NCBI GenBank assembly: GCA_945898065.1
Contig: CAMDHH010000001.1
Location: 98,830 to 162,829, forward strand
DNA length: 64,000 nt
Reading direction: 5' to 3'
DNA from: Bifidobacterium breve
GTDB taxonomy: Bacteria; Actinomycetota; Actinomycetes; Nanopelagicales; Nanopelagicaceae
The notes beneath the pieces were generated by a model. That model was not told the DNA's origin and searched no databases. It saw only the letters and a program-made list of their open reading frames with translations. Shown here one piece after another: positions 21,055-31,100 of the stretch (position 1 is its first letter; each line of letters begins with the position of its first letter). Both the position numbers and the translations under genes were made by a program.

Positions 21055-21582
21055 TTATGAACTTATCAAAGTGTGTATCGCAATCCCAGGATGTAATGCA
21101 GAGATTCGCGCTCGGCCACCGAGACCCGGTATCTCAAGTATTGTTGCAATATCTCGGACTACTCCACCACACGCACCGATGAGTTCTATAGCAGCGCACA
21201 TTGTTCCGCCGGTAGCAAGCACATCATCGACTAATAGGACATCTTGACCTAGGGCGATCGCATCGATATGAATTTCTAGAGTTGATTCGCCGTATTCAAG
21301 CGCGTAGTTGCGTGAGTGTGTTGTAAATGGAAGTTTGCCGCTCTTGCGAATCGGAATGAAACCTCGATGTAAGTATGTTGCGATAGTTGATCCAAATATG
21401 AAACCACGTGCCTCAATCCCCGCGATAGCGCAGGTGGGTGATGCAAAAGCAGCAAGGGATTCTGTGACTACATGAAAAGCCTCACCATTAGCGAGCATGG
21501 GAGTAATATCTTTGAAGATTATTCCTGGCTTTGGATAATCTGGAATAGTGCGAATCAAGGCCAGCGCTTGTTCAACATTCAC
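21055..21582 (-). CDS. apt: Adenine phosphoribosyltransferase
   Basis: IRTIPDYPKPGIIFKDITPML, IEARGFIFGS, VLLVDDVLATGGTM. Confidence 0.95.
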   Translation of the reverse strand: MNVEQALALIRTIPDYPKPGIIFKDITPMLANGEAFHVVTESLAAFASPTCAIAGIEARGFIFGSTIATYLHRGFIPIRKSGKLPFTTHSRNYALEYGESTLEIHIDAIALGQDVLLVDDVLATGGTMCAAIELIGACGGVVRDIATILEIPGLGGRARISALHPGIAIHTLISS

Positions 21583-21613
21583 GAAGCCACCGCCGTAACT
21601 TTATCGAGAAGAG

Positions 21614-21697
21614 TGACCGAAAGGGGACTTGAACCCCTAATCCCTTGCGAGAACTAGCACCTCAAGCTAGCGCGTCTGCCAATTCCGCCACCCGGTC
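21614..21697 (-). tRNA. tRNA-Leu (anticodon GAG), CCA not encoded
   Basis: Reverse complement folds: acceptor GACCGGG/TTCGGTC, anticodon arm CTAGC-TTGAGGT-GCTAG, long variable arm, T-arm AGGGG-TTCAAGT-CCCCT. Confidence 0.93.
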
Positions 21698-21718
21698 GAG
21701 TGCGGGCTAACGATAGCA

Positions 21719-23086
21719 ATGAGAACGCGTATGGTGCAAAAGAAGGGAGGAACAGGGGAGAATATGGAGATGATCAGCCAACAAGAGCGCGAAGAACTTG
21801 AATTGGAAACTGTTCGCATTTGCCAAGAATTGATTCGATTTCCTAGCGTCAATTATGGAGATGGCAAAGGTGATGAAAAAGATATTGCGAACTATGTTGT
21901 TGCTTCTCTAGCCGAAGTAGGGATAGAGGCAAAGATTTATGAATCTGCACCTGGGCGTTGCAATGTAATCGCTAACATCAAAGGTGTCGACGATTCCAGA
22001 CCGGCGCTAGTTTTACATGGACATCTAGATGTAGTTCCCGCAAATGCAGAAGATTGGTCAGTAGATCCTTTTGCCGCAGTTATCAAAGATGGAATGATCT
22101 GGGGTCGCGGCGCTGTCGATATGAAAAATATGGATGCAATGATGCTCGCGACGGTGCGTTCTTGGGCACGACGTGGCTATGTACCACCTCGAAGAATAGT
22201 GTTGGCTTTTTTTGCTGATGAAGAGGCGGGGAGTATTTTTGGCTCTCGTTGGATGGTTGCACATCATCCGCAAGTTTTTGCAGGCTGCTCAGAAGCTATT
22301 TCGGAAGTCGGTGGTTTCTCAGTAACTGTGGGAGATAACAAGCGCCTCTATTTTGTAGAGACAGCAGAAAAGGGAATTCATTGGATGCGACTAACGGCAT
22401 CAGGTCGCGCTGGACATGGTTCAATGATAAATCCCGAGAATGCCCTTACTCGATTAGCAGAAGCTGTTGTAAAAATTGGTAATTTTGAATGGCCTCAACG
22501 CTATTCAAAGACAGTCAAAGAATTATTTGCCCGCGTAGCGAAAGTGACTGGGCAGCCATATAACGAGAAGGATTTGCGTCCATTGCTCACGGAGTTGGGA
22601 AGTACATCTCGCATGATTGGCGCGACCTTGCAAAACACAGCAAACCCTTCGATGCTTCAAGCTGGATATAAAGCAAATGTTATTCCACAGATAGCAACTG
22701 CTGTCGTTGATGGTCGATTTATTCCAGGTTATGAAGATGAATTGAATATAACGATCCGTGAATTAGTGGGTCCAGATATACAGATTGAAACAATTACACG
22801 CGACATCGCTTTAGAGAGTGATTTCTCTGGCCCGCTTGTAGATGCAATGTGTGCAGCGCTCGTGAGTGAGGATCCTGAGGGTCTACCAGTTCCGTATTTG
22901 ATGAGTGGTGGAACTGATAACAAGGCACTTTCTGAGTTGGGAATTGTTGGTTACGGTTTTTCCCCACTCAAACTTTCTCCCGATCTAGATTTCATGGCAC
23001 TATTTCATGGAGTAGATGAACGGGTTGAGATTGAAGGACTGCACTTCGGCGTACGCGTTCTTTCACATTTCCTGGAGAATTGCTAA
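21719..23086 (+). CDS. M20 family metallopeptidase (dipeptidase/ArgE-DapE type)
   Basis: LVLHGHLDVVPA, WGRGAVDMKNMDAM, FFADEEAGS, MSGGTDNKALSELGI. True start may be 21764. Confidence 0.9.
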   Translation: MRTRMVQKKGGTGENMEMISQQEREELELETVRICQELIRFPSVNYGDGKGDEKDIANYVVASLAEVGIEAKIYESAPGRCNVIANIKGVDDSRPALVLHGHLDVVPANAEDWSVDPFAAVIKDGMIWGRGAVDMKNMDAMMLATVRSWARRGYVPPRRIVLAFFADEEAGSIFGSRWMVAHHPQVFAGCSEAISEVGGFSVTVGDNKRLYFVETAEKGIHWMRLTASGRAGHGSMINPENALTRLAEAVVKIGNFEWPQRYSKTVKELFARVAKVTGQPYNEKDLRPLLTELGSTSRMIGATLQNTANPSMLQAGYKANVIPQIATAVVDGRFIPGYEDELNITIRELVGPDIQIETITRDIALESDFSGPLVDAMCAALVSEDPEGLPVPYLMSGGTDNKALSELGIVGYGFSPLKLSPDLDFMALFHGVDERVEIEGLHFGVRVLSHFLENC

Positions 23087-24030
23087 AGCGCTGAAATATC
23101 GTTGAGTGCTTCTCGAACGATATCGGGCAAAGTGATTTGTTCGGTGGTAAGTGCACCACGTAATTGCGCACCAGTTCGAGCACCGATGACTGCACTAGTA
23201 ACACCAGGTGCATCTCGTACCCACGAGAGCGCTACTTCAAGCGGTGAATATCCAAGACCCTGAGCAGCAACGCAGACAGCATCGACGATGCGAGAGGATC
23301 GTTCATCCAAGTATGGCTCTATGAAGTGTGCAAAGTGAGGAGAGGCGCCCCGAGAATCACTAGGTGTTCCATTGCGATATTTACCTGATAAAACACCGCG
23401 GCCAAGTGGAGACCATGCTAAGAATCCAACACCTAGTTCTATAGCGCTATCTAACACCTCTTCTTCAACACTTCGATTGAGCAGAGAATATTCATTTTGT
23501 ATTGTCGCAATCGGAGCCTTCATAGCGTGTGATTCTTGAAGAGTAACTGCTCTGGCGCTTTGCCAACCAGAATAATTAGTTACTCCTACATAGCGTGCTT
23601 TACCTGATGAGTACGCGAAATCAAGAGCAGACAAGGTATCTTCGAGAGGTATCTTTGAATCCCACGAATGTATCTGCCAGAGATCAACGTAGTCAGTTCC
23701 TAGTCGGGTGAGAGATTTTTCTAATTGCGAAATCAAACTATGGCGGGAGACATCAATATTTCTTTCACCATCAGTAAATGAAATGCCGGCTTTTGTAGCC
23801 AGTACAACATCATCTCGATTGAAGAGCGTTCCAATAAGTCCGCCAATAACGCGTTCGCTATCTCCATCTCCATAGGTGGCGGCAGTATCGAGAAAATTAC
23901 CGCCGGCCTCTATATAGGCCCGACATTGATCGGCCGCCTCGTGTTCGTCCGTATCTCGACCCCACGTCATTGTGCCGAGTCCAAGACGGGAAATATCTAG
24001 TCCTGTCCGTCCTGCACGTCGCAATTCCAT
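23083..24030 (-). CDS. Aldo/keto reductase
   Basis: RLGLGTMTWGRDTDEHEA, DTAATYGDGDSERVIG, YVDLWQIHSWD. Confidence 0.92.
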   Translation of the reverse strand: MELRRAGRTGLDISRLGLGTMTWGRDTDEHEAADQCRAYIEAGGNFLDTAATYGDGDSERVIGGLIGTLFNRDDVVLATKAGISFTDGERNIDVSRHSLISQLEKSLTRLGTDYVDLWQIHSWDSKIPLEDTLSALDFAYSSGKARYVGVTNYSGWQSARAVTLQESHAMKAPIATIQNEYSLLNRSVEEEVLDSAIELGVGFLAWSPLGRGVLSGKYRNGTPSDSRGASPHFAHFIEPYLDERSSRIVDAVCVAAQGLGYSPLEVALSWVRDAPGVTSAVIGARTGAQLRGALTTEQITLPDIVREALNDISAL

Positions 24031-24080
24031 GTGGCGACCTTAGCAATACTGAGTCTGCAACGTTGCGATAGCCTTGCTCT

Positions 24081-24767
24081 GTGTCCTTAGTTGTTTTAGT
24101 TCGTCATGCACATTCGCAAGCCAATGCTGCTGGAATACTTTCTGGACGACGTCCGAATATCGCTTTGAGTGAGAAGGGGCGCACACAAGCCCAGGAATTG
24201 GCTACTCGTTTGGGTACCTTGAAAGTCAAAGAGATTCGAATTAGTCCATTACAACGTTGCGTTGAAACCATCGACCCTTGGCTATCAACAAAGTCGCGAA
24301 TTCGTAGAGTTGAAGACCATGGAATAACGGAAGTGGATTACGGAACGTGGAGCGGGCGCACATTGCGTTCCCTCTCACGTGAAAAACTTTGGAAGATCGT
24401 TCAAGAAAATCCAAGTCGCGTCTTTTTCCCCGATGGTGAAGGTATGGCCAATATGCAGGCACGAGCAATCGATTCTATGCATTTAGGACTATCGTCAACT
24501 GGTACCGGCGCGATAGTCATGGTCAGCCACGGTGATGTTATAAAAGCGCTTGTAGCTGCGAATCTAGGAATGCGACTCGATGATTTTCAGCGCATTATTA
24601 TTGATCCGGCTTCGATTACTGTTTTTGATTTTTCTTCTCGTACACCTCGGCTATTGCTTCTCAATGATTCACATTCAAAAATTGAAGAGATGGGGAATTC
24701 GCCCACGAGGAAACGTCTCTTAGTTGGTGGTGGCAGCGGTCCATCGTCAAAGAAGAAGAGTAAATGA
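24081..24767 (+). CDS. Histidine phosphatase family protein (MSMEG_4193-like)
   Basis: VVLVRHAHSQANAAGILSGR (RHG-type), ISPLQRCVETIDPW, VSHGDVIKALVA; next to DUF3090 and mshC. Confidence 0.88.
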   Translation: MSLVVLVRHAHSQANAAGILSGRRPNIALSEKGRTQAQELATRLGTLKVKEIRISPLQRCVETIDPWLSTKSRIRRVEDHGITEVDYGTWSGRTLRSLSREKLWKIVQENPSRVFFPDGEGMANMQARAIDSMHLGLSSTGTGAIVMVSHGDVIKALVAANLGMRLDDFQRIIIDPASITVFDFSSRTPRLLLLNDSHSKIEEMGNSPTRKRLLVGGGSGPSSKKKSK

Positions 24768-25288
24768 GTCGCATAACCCATATTTACAATCCAGTTGAAC
24801 GCTTTGTAGCAGGAACTGTTGGACAACCAGGAGAGCGAACATTCTTCCTGCAAGCACGCACTGGGAGCCGCATGACATCGGTTTTGCTAGAGAAGGCACA
24901 AGTTGCCGCTTTGGCGCAGCGGGTTGAGATGCTCATCAGAGATTTACGGCGAACAAACCCATCCGTTGCACTCATTCCTACTAGCCGCGATGAAGCACCA
25001 TTAGAGCAACCTATTTTTGAAGAGTTTCGTGTGGGGGTTATTTCACTTTCGTGGGATGAGAGTAAATCGTTGGTCTGTATCGAATGTGAAGCAGCGGGAG
25101 AAGAATCTGCACAAATAGATGAAGAGGGAGATTTACTGCAGGTTTATCTAGCACCAGGTGCTGCTTCAGCATTTGCAACACGATCCCTAATCGTGGTCGA
25201 TGCAGGTCGAACACAATGTCCTTTCTGTGAAATTCCAATTGATCCACAAGGTCACCTGTGTCCTAGGGCAAATGGTTACCGACGCTAA
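24764..25288 (+). CDS. DUF3090 family protein with C-terminal Cys/His cluster
   Basis: FVAGTVGQPGERTFFLQARTGSRMTSVLLEKAQVAALA; CPFCEIPIDPQGHLCPRANG. Confidence 0.87.
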   Translation: MSRITHIYNPVERFVAGTVGQPGERTFFLQARTGSRMTSVLLEKAQVAALAQRVEMLIRDLRRTNPSVALIPTSRDEAPLEQPIFEEFRVGVISLSWDESKSLVCIECEAAGEESAQIDEEGDLLQVYLAPGAASAFATRSLIVVDAGRTQCPFCEIPIDPQGHLCPRANGYRR

Positions 25289-25979
25289 TTTAGAACTCCT
25301 CAAGACAGGAGTCATCACTGTAACTGGACGATTAGTTGACGCTTCTAATGCAACGCTATTCGCCTCCATTGAGAACGGAAACGTTCAAGGACAATGCATC
25401 TACAAACCAATAGCGGGGGAGAGACCATTATGGGATTTCCCTGATGGCCAACTCGCTCACAGGGAGTACGCAGCGTTTTTGATTAGTGAACTTTTAGCGT
25501 TGCACATCGTTCCTCCAACAGTTCTGCGAGATGGTCCTTTTGGAATAGGAATGGTCCAACTCTGGATTGATATCGATGAAGAGATTGATCTTGCTCAATA
25601 TTTCTCACAAGACGATCCCCAACTTCGAACGATGGCACTCTTTGATGCAATCATCAACAACACAGATCGCAAAATAGGTCACCTTTTGCCGGATAAATCT
25701 GGTCGTCTATTCGGCTGCGATCATGGAGTTACATTCCATAGTGAATACAAATTGCGTACGGTCTTGTGGCAATGGGCCGGAGAGCCATTATTGGAAACAG
25801 AGATAGAGATACTCCGTAAGGCGATTTCGGATTTCGCGCACATAGAAGAGTCTTTGAATGAGTATCTAACTAAGGACGAACTTATTGCTTTGGAGATTCG
25901 AATACAAGATCTTCTAGAAAATGGAACTTTTCCTTTACCTAATCCTGATTGGCCAAGTATTCCTTGGCCCGCCTTCTAG
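25272..25979 (+). CDS. SCO1664-family protein, kinase-like (PI3K/HipA-like) motifs
   Basis: Likely ATG at 25272 (ORF opens 25200). YKPIAGERPLWDFPDGQLAHREYAA, NNTDRKIGHLL, GCDHGVTFH, LRTVLWQWAGEPL. Confidence 0.85.
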   Translation: MVTDANLELLKTGVITVTGRLVDASNATLFASIENGNVQGQCIYKPIAGERPLWDFPDGQLAHREYAAFLISELLALHIVPPTVLRDGPFGIGMVQLWIDIDEEIDLAQYFSQDDPQLRTMALFDAIINNTDRKIGHLLPDKSGRLFGCDHGVTFHSEYKLRTVLWQWAGEPLLETEIEILRKAISDFAHIEESLNEYLTKDELIALEIRIQDLLENGTFPLPNPDWPSIPWPAF

Positions 25980-26001
25980 TCCAATGCAATACTATTTCTA
26001 A

Positions 26002-27243
26002 ATGAAATCGTGGCCGCAGGTCTATATCCCTCCCATCGAGAGTTCATTTGATTTTCCGCAATTACGTCTCTACAACACCGCTAGCCAATCAATTGAAGAA
26101 TTGCCACGCAAGAATCTCTATCAAATGTATGTCTGTGGCATTACTCCCTACGACGCAACCCACCTAGGCCATGCAGCAACGTATACAACCTTTGATCTCA
26201 TCAATCGATTCCTGCGCGCTAGTGGTGCGCGCGTTGACTTTGTTCAAAACATTACCGATATTGATGACCCGCTCTTTGAGCGCGCTAAGCGCGATAATGT
26301 CGATTGGAGCGATTTGGCAACAAGCCAGATTGAACTATTCCGAGGTGACATGGTTGATTTACATATCATTCCTCCTAAAGATTACATCGGTGTAGTCGAG
26401 GCTATTCCAATCATCATTGATTCAATTTCGAAGATTCGTGAAGCCGCTCCCACTTACTCGGTTGAATCAGATCTCTACTTCGATGTTCACAGTGATTCCA
26501 ATTTTGGAAAAAGATCACATCTAAGTAAAGAAGAGATGATAGAAATATTTGCCGAGCGAGGAGGCGATCCATCCAGAGAGGGAAAGCGCAATCCACTCGA
26601 TGCACTTCTCTGGTTGCATCAACGAGATGGCGAACCAGGATGGGAATCACCTTACGGTAAAGGGCGTCCTGGTTGGCATATCGAATGCAGCGCAATCGCT
26701 ATGCATTATTTGAGCCGCGATACTGACTCCCAATTCTCAATTGATATTCAAGGCGGCGGAAAGGATTTGATTTTTCCTCATCACGAAATGAGCGCAGCTC
26801 AAAGCAAAGCAATATCGGGTAAGGAGTTTGCACGTTCCTACGTTCACACGGGAATGATCGGTCTCGATGGCGAAAAAATGAGTAAGAGTAAAGGAAATTT
26901 GCTTTTTGTTTCAAAGATGGTCAACGAAGGAATTAGTCCAATGGCTATAAGACTGGCGCTAATTTCGCAACACTATTCTGCAGATCGCATGTGGACTCAA
27001 TCAGTACTCGATGATGCAGTTGTACTGCTAGAAAAGATAAGCATCGCGCTTTCACGCGAGGAAGTTGCGCCAACAAAGACAGTCATCAACGAAATTATTG
27101 GGGCTCTGTCAAATAATTTAGATACGTCTGGTGCCCTTGATGCTCTATCGACATGGTGTGATAAGACGCTAGAAGGTAGCGTCGGGGGAGAAGCAGGAGA
27201 ACTCTCAAGAGCGATTGATTCACTCTTGGGTATCGCTATCTAA
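26002..27243 (+). CDS. mshC: L-cysteine:1D-myo-inositol 2-amino-2-deoxy-alpha-D-glucopyranoside ligase (mycothiol biosynthesis)
   Basis: CysS-like: MYVCGITPYDATHLGHAATYTTFDLINR, GWHIECSAIA, FPHHEMSAAQS, KMSKSKGN; no C-terminal anticodon domain; linked to DUF3090/SCO1664. Confidence 0.92.
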   Translation: MKSWPQVYIPPIESSFDFPQLRLYNTASQSIEELPRKNLYQMYVCGITPYDATHLGHAATYTTFDLINRFLRASGARVDFVQNITDIDDPLFERAKRDNVDWSDLATSQIELFRGDMVDLHIIPPKDYIGVVEAIPIIIDSISKIREAAPTYSVESDLYFDVHSDSNFGKRSHLSKEEMIEIFAERGGDPSREGKRNPLDALLWLHQRDGEPGWESPYGKGRPGWHIECSAIAMHYLSRDTDSQFSIDIQGGGKDLIFPHHEMSAAQSKAISGKEFARSYVHTGMIGLDGEKMSKSKGNLLFVSKMVNEGISPMAIRLALISQHYSADRMWTQSVLDDAVVLLEKISIALSREEVAPTKTVINEIIGALSNNLDTSGALDALSTWCDKTLEGSVGGEAGELSRAIDSLLGIAI

Positions 27244-28103
27244 TCTTGAGTACGTCTGCGCAAATAGCGCTCAAATTCCTTTGCAATACTCTCACCTGAT
27301 GCCTCAGGAATTTCTGTTGCATCCTTGCTCTCCTCCAGAGACTTTATATATTCGGCGATATCAGAATCTTCTTTCGCCATTGAATCAACAGCTGCCTCCC
27401 ATTGAGTTGATTCAACTGGTAATTCACCTAAAGGAAGATCGATTTCTAAGAAATCTTCGAGTGCATTGATTATCGCTAGAGATGCTTTTGGTGAAGGAGA
27501 CTGTGATGCATAGTGAGGAACTGCAGCCCATAACGAGATTGCATCTATTCCACGTTTGAAGCAATTATCTTGGATTATTCCCAATATTCCGGTCGGGCCT
27601 TCGTAACGTGAAGTTTCCACTCCTAATCTCCGTGCTAAATCAGGGTGGCCTCCTGTACCAGTGACTCCAATTGATCGTGAGTGAGGAGTATCTGCCAAAA
27701 GGGAGCCAAGAGTAATTACCAATGAAACATCTAGATCATCAGCAAGATCCAAGATTTCGCGAGTGAAGTATTTCCAACGCATCGAAGGTTCAGCGCCTTG
27801 AACTATTACAAAATCATTAGGCAGATGCGGGGTTTGTATTCCAAAGACTCGAGTAGTTGGCCACGTAATCGAGCGAATCTGAGATTCATCTAAATCAATA
27901 ATTGGTCGATTGACCTGAAAATCATAAAACTCTTCGGGATCTATATCAGCAATGAGTTCTGGGAGAATTGAAGTTTCATCTTCGCTCCATGCTCCAAGAA
28001 GGTGAGCTAATGCTCCTGAGGCGGCTTCGCCCGCATCATTCCAGCCGGTGAAAGCAATCACCATGATGGGGGTACGAAGCGCAGGAATTTTGTGAATCTC
28101 CAT
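27240..28103 (-). CDS. PAC2 family protein
   Basis: PIMVIAFTGWNDAGEAASGAL, GSLLADTPHSRSIGVTG. Confidence 0.88.
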   Translation of the reverse strand: MEIHKIPALRTPIMVIAFTGWNDAGEAASGALAHLLGAWSEDETSILPELIADIDPEEFYDFQVNRPIIDLDESQIRSITWPTTRVFGIQTPHLPNDFVIVQGAEPSMRWKYFTREILDLADDLDVSLVITLGSLLADTPHSRSIGVTGTGGHPDLARRLGVETSRYEGPTGILGIIQDNCFKRGIDAISLWAAVPHYASQSPSPKASLAIINALEDFLEIDLPLGELPVESTQWEAAVDSMAKEDSDIAEYIKSLEESKDATEIPEASGESIAKEFERYLRRRTQD

Positions 28104-28131
28104 ATCGACACCTTACGGTAACCTTCGACAA

Positions 28132-31100
28132 GTGAGTAAGTTGAAATCGTCCTCAAAGAGCCCTGGTCTCCTGCGCAGAGCCCTCTCAACTCGGGTTGTT
28201 ATTGCAGATGGCGCCATGGGAACAATGCTCCAAGAAGCGAATCCGACACTGGAAGATTTTCAAGGCCATGAAGGTTGTAACGAGATTCTCAACGTCAGCC
28301 GCCCAGATGTTGTCGCCAGTGTTCATGATGAATATTTGAGCGTGGGTGTAGATGCAATTGAGACAAATACCTTTGGAGCCAACTGGGCAAATCTTGCCGA
28401 ATACTCGATCGAAGATCGCATTTACGAATTGGCTTTCGAGGGAGCAAAGATTGCTCGCGCATGTGCTGATTCATTTTCTACTGCGGAGAAGCCGCGCTTC
28501 GTTTTAGGTTCACTCGGTCCCGGTACAAAATTGCCAAGTCTTGGACATACAACATATGAAAAATTGCGAGACGCTTATGAATTAGCGTCGCAAGGACTCA
28601 TTGATGGCGGCGTTGATGCATTGCTCATCGAAACAACACAAGATTTATTACAGGCAAAAGCTGCCATCAATGGCGGACGCAATGCAATCGATAAGTGTGA
28701 GCGCGATATTGTTCTCATTGCACAAGTAACTGTAGAAACTACTGGCACTATGCTGCTCGGTTCTGAAATCGGTGCGGCTCTCAATGCCTTAGAGCCACTC
28801 GATATTGATCTTATTGGTCTCAATTGTGCAACTGGTCCAACTGAAATGTCGGAGCATTTGCGTTACTTATCTAAGAGTGCACATTGCGCAATATCTGTCA
28901 TGCCAAATGCCGGTCTACCGATTCTTGGTGCTAATGGTGCTCATTACCCACTCAACCCTGAAGAGTTAGCAATAGCCCTCAAAGGTTTTGTAAAAGATTA
29001 TGGAGTATCACTCATTGGCGGATGTTGTGGAACAACCCCATTACACCTCAAGGCTGTAGTCGATGAAATTGGGGGAACGCTAAATATTAATCGAGTCACA
29101 GATATCGAGCCAGGAGCATCATCTCTCTATCAATATGTTCCCTTCAGGCAAGATAAGACGTATCTCGCTATCGGTGAACGTACAAATTCAAATGGATCGC
29201 GAGCATTTAGAGATGCGCTTCTCGAAGAAGATTGGCAGACATGTGTTGAAATAGCACGTGATCAGATTCGCGATGGTGCACACATGCTCGATCTTTCGGT
29301 GGATTATGTAGGCCGCAATGGTGTCTCAGATATGTCCGAACTTGCTTCACGTTTTGCAACTGCCTCAACACTTCCTATTGTTTTGGATTCTACCGAACCA
29401 GCAGTTCTCAAAGCGGGATTAGAAAAACTTGGCGGCCGAAGCATCATCAACTCTGTGAATTTCGAAGATGGTGACGGACCCGATTCTCGTTTCGCCAAAA
29501 TCATGCCACTAGTTGTTGAGCACGGTGCTGGAGTTGTTGCTCTCACGATCGATGAAAAAGGCCAGGCGCGCGATTGCGAATGGAAACTTCAAGTTGCTAG
29601 GCGACTCATCAATGATCTAACGCAAAAGTGGGGTATGCAGACTGGAGATATTTTGATTGACTGTCTCACTTTTCCAATTGCCACAGGACAAGAAGAGACT
29701 CGTCGAGATGGAATTGAGACAATTTCTGCAATCAAGCAATTAAAAATTGAATTCCCTCAGGTACAAACAACCCTAGGAGTCAGTAACGTCTCATTTGGCC
29801 TCAATCCCGCTTCACGCGTTGTTTTGAACTCAGTCTTCTTGAATGAATGTGTCAATGCTGGATTGGATTCTGCAATTGTGCATCCTTCTAAAATTATGCC
29901 TATGGCGCGTATTCCAGAGCGCCAAAAGGAAGTCGCACTCGATCTCATCTACGACCGTCGAATATTCAATGGCGATGAATGTATTTATGACCCACTCACT
30001 GAATTTCTCCAACTCTTTGAAGGTGTAGAGCTCGCTGCATCGCGTAATACACGTGCCGCTGAACTGGCGGCTCTTCCGCTCGAAAAACGTCTAGAGCGAC
30101 GCATCATCGATGGTGAAAAAGTCGGACTTGAAGATGATCTAGATGCAGCTCGAGCGCAAGGAATAGCACCACTAGCGATAATCAATGATTACCTTCTCGA
30201 AGGCATGAAAGAAGTTGGAGAGCTTTTCGGTAAAGGTGAGATGCAATTGCCATTTGTGCTTCAAAGCGCTGAAGTAATGAAGAGTGCGGTCGCACTTCTA
30301 GAACCGCATATGGAGAAGACTGATGAAGCAGGGCGTGGAACTATGTTGCTCGCTACAGTCAAAGGTGATGTTCACGATATCGGTAAGAATTTGGTCGATA
30401 TTATTCTTACAAATAATGGTTATCGCGTTGTAAATATTGGTATTAAGCAGACGGTAAACCAGATTATCGACGCCGCTCTTGAATCGGATGTAGATGCAAT
30501 CGGTATGAGTGGATTGCTCGTCAAGTCAACAGTAATTATGAAAGAAAATCTTGAAGAGATTACATCTCGAGGACTCGATCAGAGATGGCCAATTGTTCTC
30601 GGGGGAGCAGCTCTCACACGTGCCTATGTTGAACAAGATTTGGCCTCTGTATTTCCAGGTGAAGTTCGCTATGCCCGAGATGCATTTGAAGGACTACGCC
30701 TGATGGATTCAATCATGGCCATTAAACGTGGCGACCTTGGTGCAGCTCTACCCGCTCTTCGCGAACGTAGAGTCGCGAACACGCGCAAGATTGCAAGTGA
30801 GACACAAATCGATACACGACGCAGTGATGTGGCAATCGATATTGATATTCCGAATACTCCATTCTTTGGTTCGCGAGTTATCAAAGGAATCCCTCTTGCG
30901 CAATATTCAGGGATGCTCGACGAGCGAGCACTCTTCGTGGGTCAGTGGGGACTAAAAGGTAACCGCGGCGAATACGAAACGATGGTCGAAGAGGAAGGGC
31001 GTCCGCGATTGCGCGCTCTTATCAATCAAGCACAATCACAGGGTTGGCTCAATGCTGCTGTCGTATATGGATACTTCCCTTGCGTTAGCGACGGCAATGA

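Noticed and set aside
28104-28131. Cobalamin riboswitch before metH
   Set aside because: Only 28 bp separate the divergent PAC2 and metH genes; no room for the element.
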